Source: an uncultured Alphaproteobacteria bacterium (GTDB taxonomy: Bacteria > Pseudomonadota > Alphaproteobacteria > Thalassobaculales > Thalassobaculaceae). From it: 7,574 bases of DNA. The position numbers and the translations under genes are program-made. The stretch is taken from contig CALIMD010000300.1 in assembly GCA_938028645.1 (NCBI GenBank), positions 1-7,574 of the forward strand. Direction: 5' to 3'. This document shows, piece by piece, positions 6,126-7,574 of the stretch. Under the pieces are notes generated by a model. The model saw nothing but the letters and a program-made list of their open reading frames with translations, ran no database searches and was not told the DNA's origin. Each line of letters opens with the position of its first letter. The stretch's first letter is position 1.

Positions 6126-7574
6126 TTGGTCGCAAAAGTAGACCTGATAACCGTTTCGATTATACAACATCGTCTCACGGCAATTGTGGCGGAGATGGGA
6201 GAGGCGATGTTACGGACCTCTTACTCACAGATACTCAACTCGAGCCGAGATTTTTCTACAGGGATATGTGATGCTAAATGTCGATTGGCTGCGCAGGCAG
6301 AGCACATTCCTATCCATGTTGGTGCTCTTTCGTTTGCAGCAGAATCTGTAAGCGAGTACTTCTCCGGAACGGTAAAGCCTGGTGATGTTTATCTGCTTAA
6401 TGATCCTTACTTTGGTGGCAGTCACTTGCCAGATGTGACAGCATTTGTCCCTGTGTTTGCGGGGGACCAACTTGTCTTTTGGACCATTAATAGAGCGCAT
6501 CACAGCGATATAGGTGGAGCTACCTACGGGGCTTACAACCCAACGGCTACCTCAATCTTTCAAGAGGGTCTGAGAATTACACCAGTAAAGTTGTATGATC
6601 AGGGTATTGTTAGGCAGGATTTATTGGACATGCTGGCAACAAATACGAGAAACCCAAGAGATTTTAAAGGAGATTTAGCTGCCCAAATTGGTTCGGTCCG
6701 GGTAGGGGAACGTCGTGTTCTTTCTCTTATAGAAGAGTTTGGCGCTGATATTGTTTTAAAGTCAGTCGAGGCCATTTTAAATAGCGCAGAGCAGCAGGCT
6801 CGGGAGGTTATATCCACATGGCCCGATGGTGTGTATCGGGGTGAAGCGGTTCTTGATGATGATGGCCATGGACGTAAAGATGTTGCCATAAGAGCTGTTG
6901 TCACAAAAAAAGATAGCGATCTTGTTGTAGATTTAACAGAATCTGATGCCCAGTCCGATGGATTTTTAAACTCGTCATACGCTAACATGCGATCGGCGGT
7001 TGCTATGGCTATTTCCTATTTAATTAACCCGGAGACGCCGAAGAATCATGGCTCTCAAAGACCCATCACAGTAAAGGCTAAACAAGGAACGATTGTCTGG
7101 TCGAACGATGGGGCGCCCGTGACCATGTGTACGAGCCATTGCTCGAATGAAATTTGTGAGGCTATTATCGTTGCCTTGTCCGAAGCATGCCCCGAGCGCG
7201 CCACAGGAGGTTGGGGGCGCCGGTTCCGCGTGGCAATTCAGGGGGAAAACCCGAAAACAGGAAAGGAATTTATCTGGCATCTGTTCCATGCGCGACCCGG
7301 AGCAGGTGGTTCTAGTGGAGGCGACGGATGGCATAATGCTGGGGAGTGGCACTCTGCTGGTGGGCTTAAATTTGGAAGCGTTGAGTTGGCTGAAGCTCGT
7401 TTTCCCCTGCTTTTTAATAAACATGAGTTCAGGAAAAATTCCTCGGGTGATGGGGAGTTTAGAGGAGGGGCTGGGGTTGAGTTAGAATTAGAATTGGAAA
7501 CTGAGAAACGCGCACTTGCTAATACTGCAGGTGATGGTATTCGGCATGGGTCCCGAGGCATGGTTGGCGGGCAG
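6126..7574 (+). CDS. Hydantoinase B/oxoprolinase family protein (partial, C-terminus beyond window)
   Basis: Unbroken frame of 483 codons reaching the right edge; family members are usually 520-590 residues, so roughly the last tenth or more is missing. HyuB-type subunits work with a HyuA-type ATP-using partner, as N-methylhydantoinases, 5-oxoprolinases, or acetone and acetophenone carboxylases. Family segments seen: SRDFSTGICDA (40-50), QAEHIPIHVGAL (57-68), NDPYFGGSHLPDV (92-104), RAHHSDIGG (123-131) and FRGGAG near residue 450. H100, D103 and H125 match the HxxD...H spacing I recall for the Mn site of acetone carboxylase alpha. The start is TTG, chosen because AGGAGG stands 5 nt upstream, an in-frame TAG lies at 6114, and no ATG occurs before codon 24, inside conserved sequence. 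The substrate cannot be told from this chain. It follows the cyclase gene by 87 bp on the same strand; a HyuA partner may lie further right. Confidence 0.9.
   Translation, partial: MVAKVDLITVSIIQHRLTAIVAEMGEAMLRTSYSQILNSSRDFSTGICDAKCRLAAQAEHIPIHVGALSFAAESVSEYFSGTVKPGDVYLLNDPYFGGSHLPDVTAFVPVFAGDQLVFWTINRAHHSDIGGATYGAYNPTATSIFQEGLRITPVKLYDQGIVRQDLLDMLATNTRNPRDFKGDLAAQIGSVRVGERRVLSLIEEFGADIVLKSVEAILNSAEQQAREVISTWPDGVYRGEAVLDDDGHGRKDVAIRAVVTKKDSDLVVDLTESDAQSDGFLNSSYANMRSAVAMAISYLINPETPKNHGSQRPITVKAKQGTIVWSNDGAPVTMCTSHCSNEICEAIIVALSEACPERATGGWGRRFRVAIQGENPKTGKEFIWHLFHARPGAGGSSGGDGWHNAGEWHSAGGLKFGSVELAEARFPLLFNKHEFRKNSSGDGEFRGGAGVELELELETEKRALANTAGDGIRHGSRGMVGGQ

Noticed and set aside
7147..7485. 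Plus-strand ATG-started frame overlapping the HyuB-like gene
   Set aside because: It is the +1-shifted reading of a conserved region; the HyuB frame runs unbroken through it with family motifs.
6599..7561. Several minus-strand open frames opposite the HyuB-like gene
   Set aside because: Their Ser/Pro/Arg-rich translations are what the antisense of this gene would give; no motifs or ribosome sites.

Overview
The window looks like part of an aromatic-catabolism region from a proteobacterium, read as a moderately AT-leaning genome (my impression by eye is mid-40s % GC). BoxB and BoxC homologues together with a cyclase/TolB-like/TPR regulator of the kind frequent in rhizobia and their relatives make an alphaproteobacterium the best guess. 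That taxonomic call is inference; no rRNA or other marker gene is present.

Layout. On the left (3-881, minus strand) is a complete 292-residue protein of the isocitrate lyase/PEP mutase superfamily, of a subgroup that lacks the catalytic cysteine of true lyases. A 180-bp divergent intergenic region (882-1061) follows, with plausible overlapping promoters facing both ways. Rightward come boxC (1062-2714, benzoyl-CoA-dihydrodiol lyase), a 49-bp gap with a small perfect hairpin, and boxB (2764-4209, the di-iron benzoyl-CoA 2,3-epoxidase). Next, 41 bp on, is a 595-residue class III nucleotide-cyclase-like protein with TolB-like and TPR regions (4251-6038). After 87 bp comes a hydantoinase B/acetone-carboxylase-alpha type protein that starts at a TTG codon (6126) and is still open at the right edge.

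How they fit. BoxB with its reductase BoxA forms 2,3-epoxy-2,3-dihydrobenzoyl-CoA, and BoxC hydrolyses and cleaves the ring to 3,4-dehydroadipyl-CoA semialdehyde and formate. The two box genes are clearly recognisable with their active-site residues intact, so this is a working core of the aerobic 'box' benzoyl-CoA pathway. The reductase gene boxA, the benzoate-CoA ligase and the semialdehyde dehydrogenase are not in the window. The cyclase-TPR gene sits immediately behind boxB in the same direction and could be a regulator of, or a passenger in, the operon. The HyuB-like gene may be the first gene of a carboxylase/hydrolase pair whose partner would lie beyond the window. I see no tRNA, rRNA, CRISPR array, insertion sequence or integrase.
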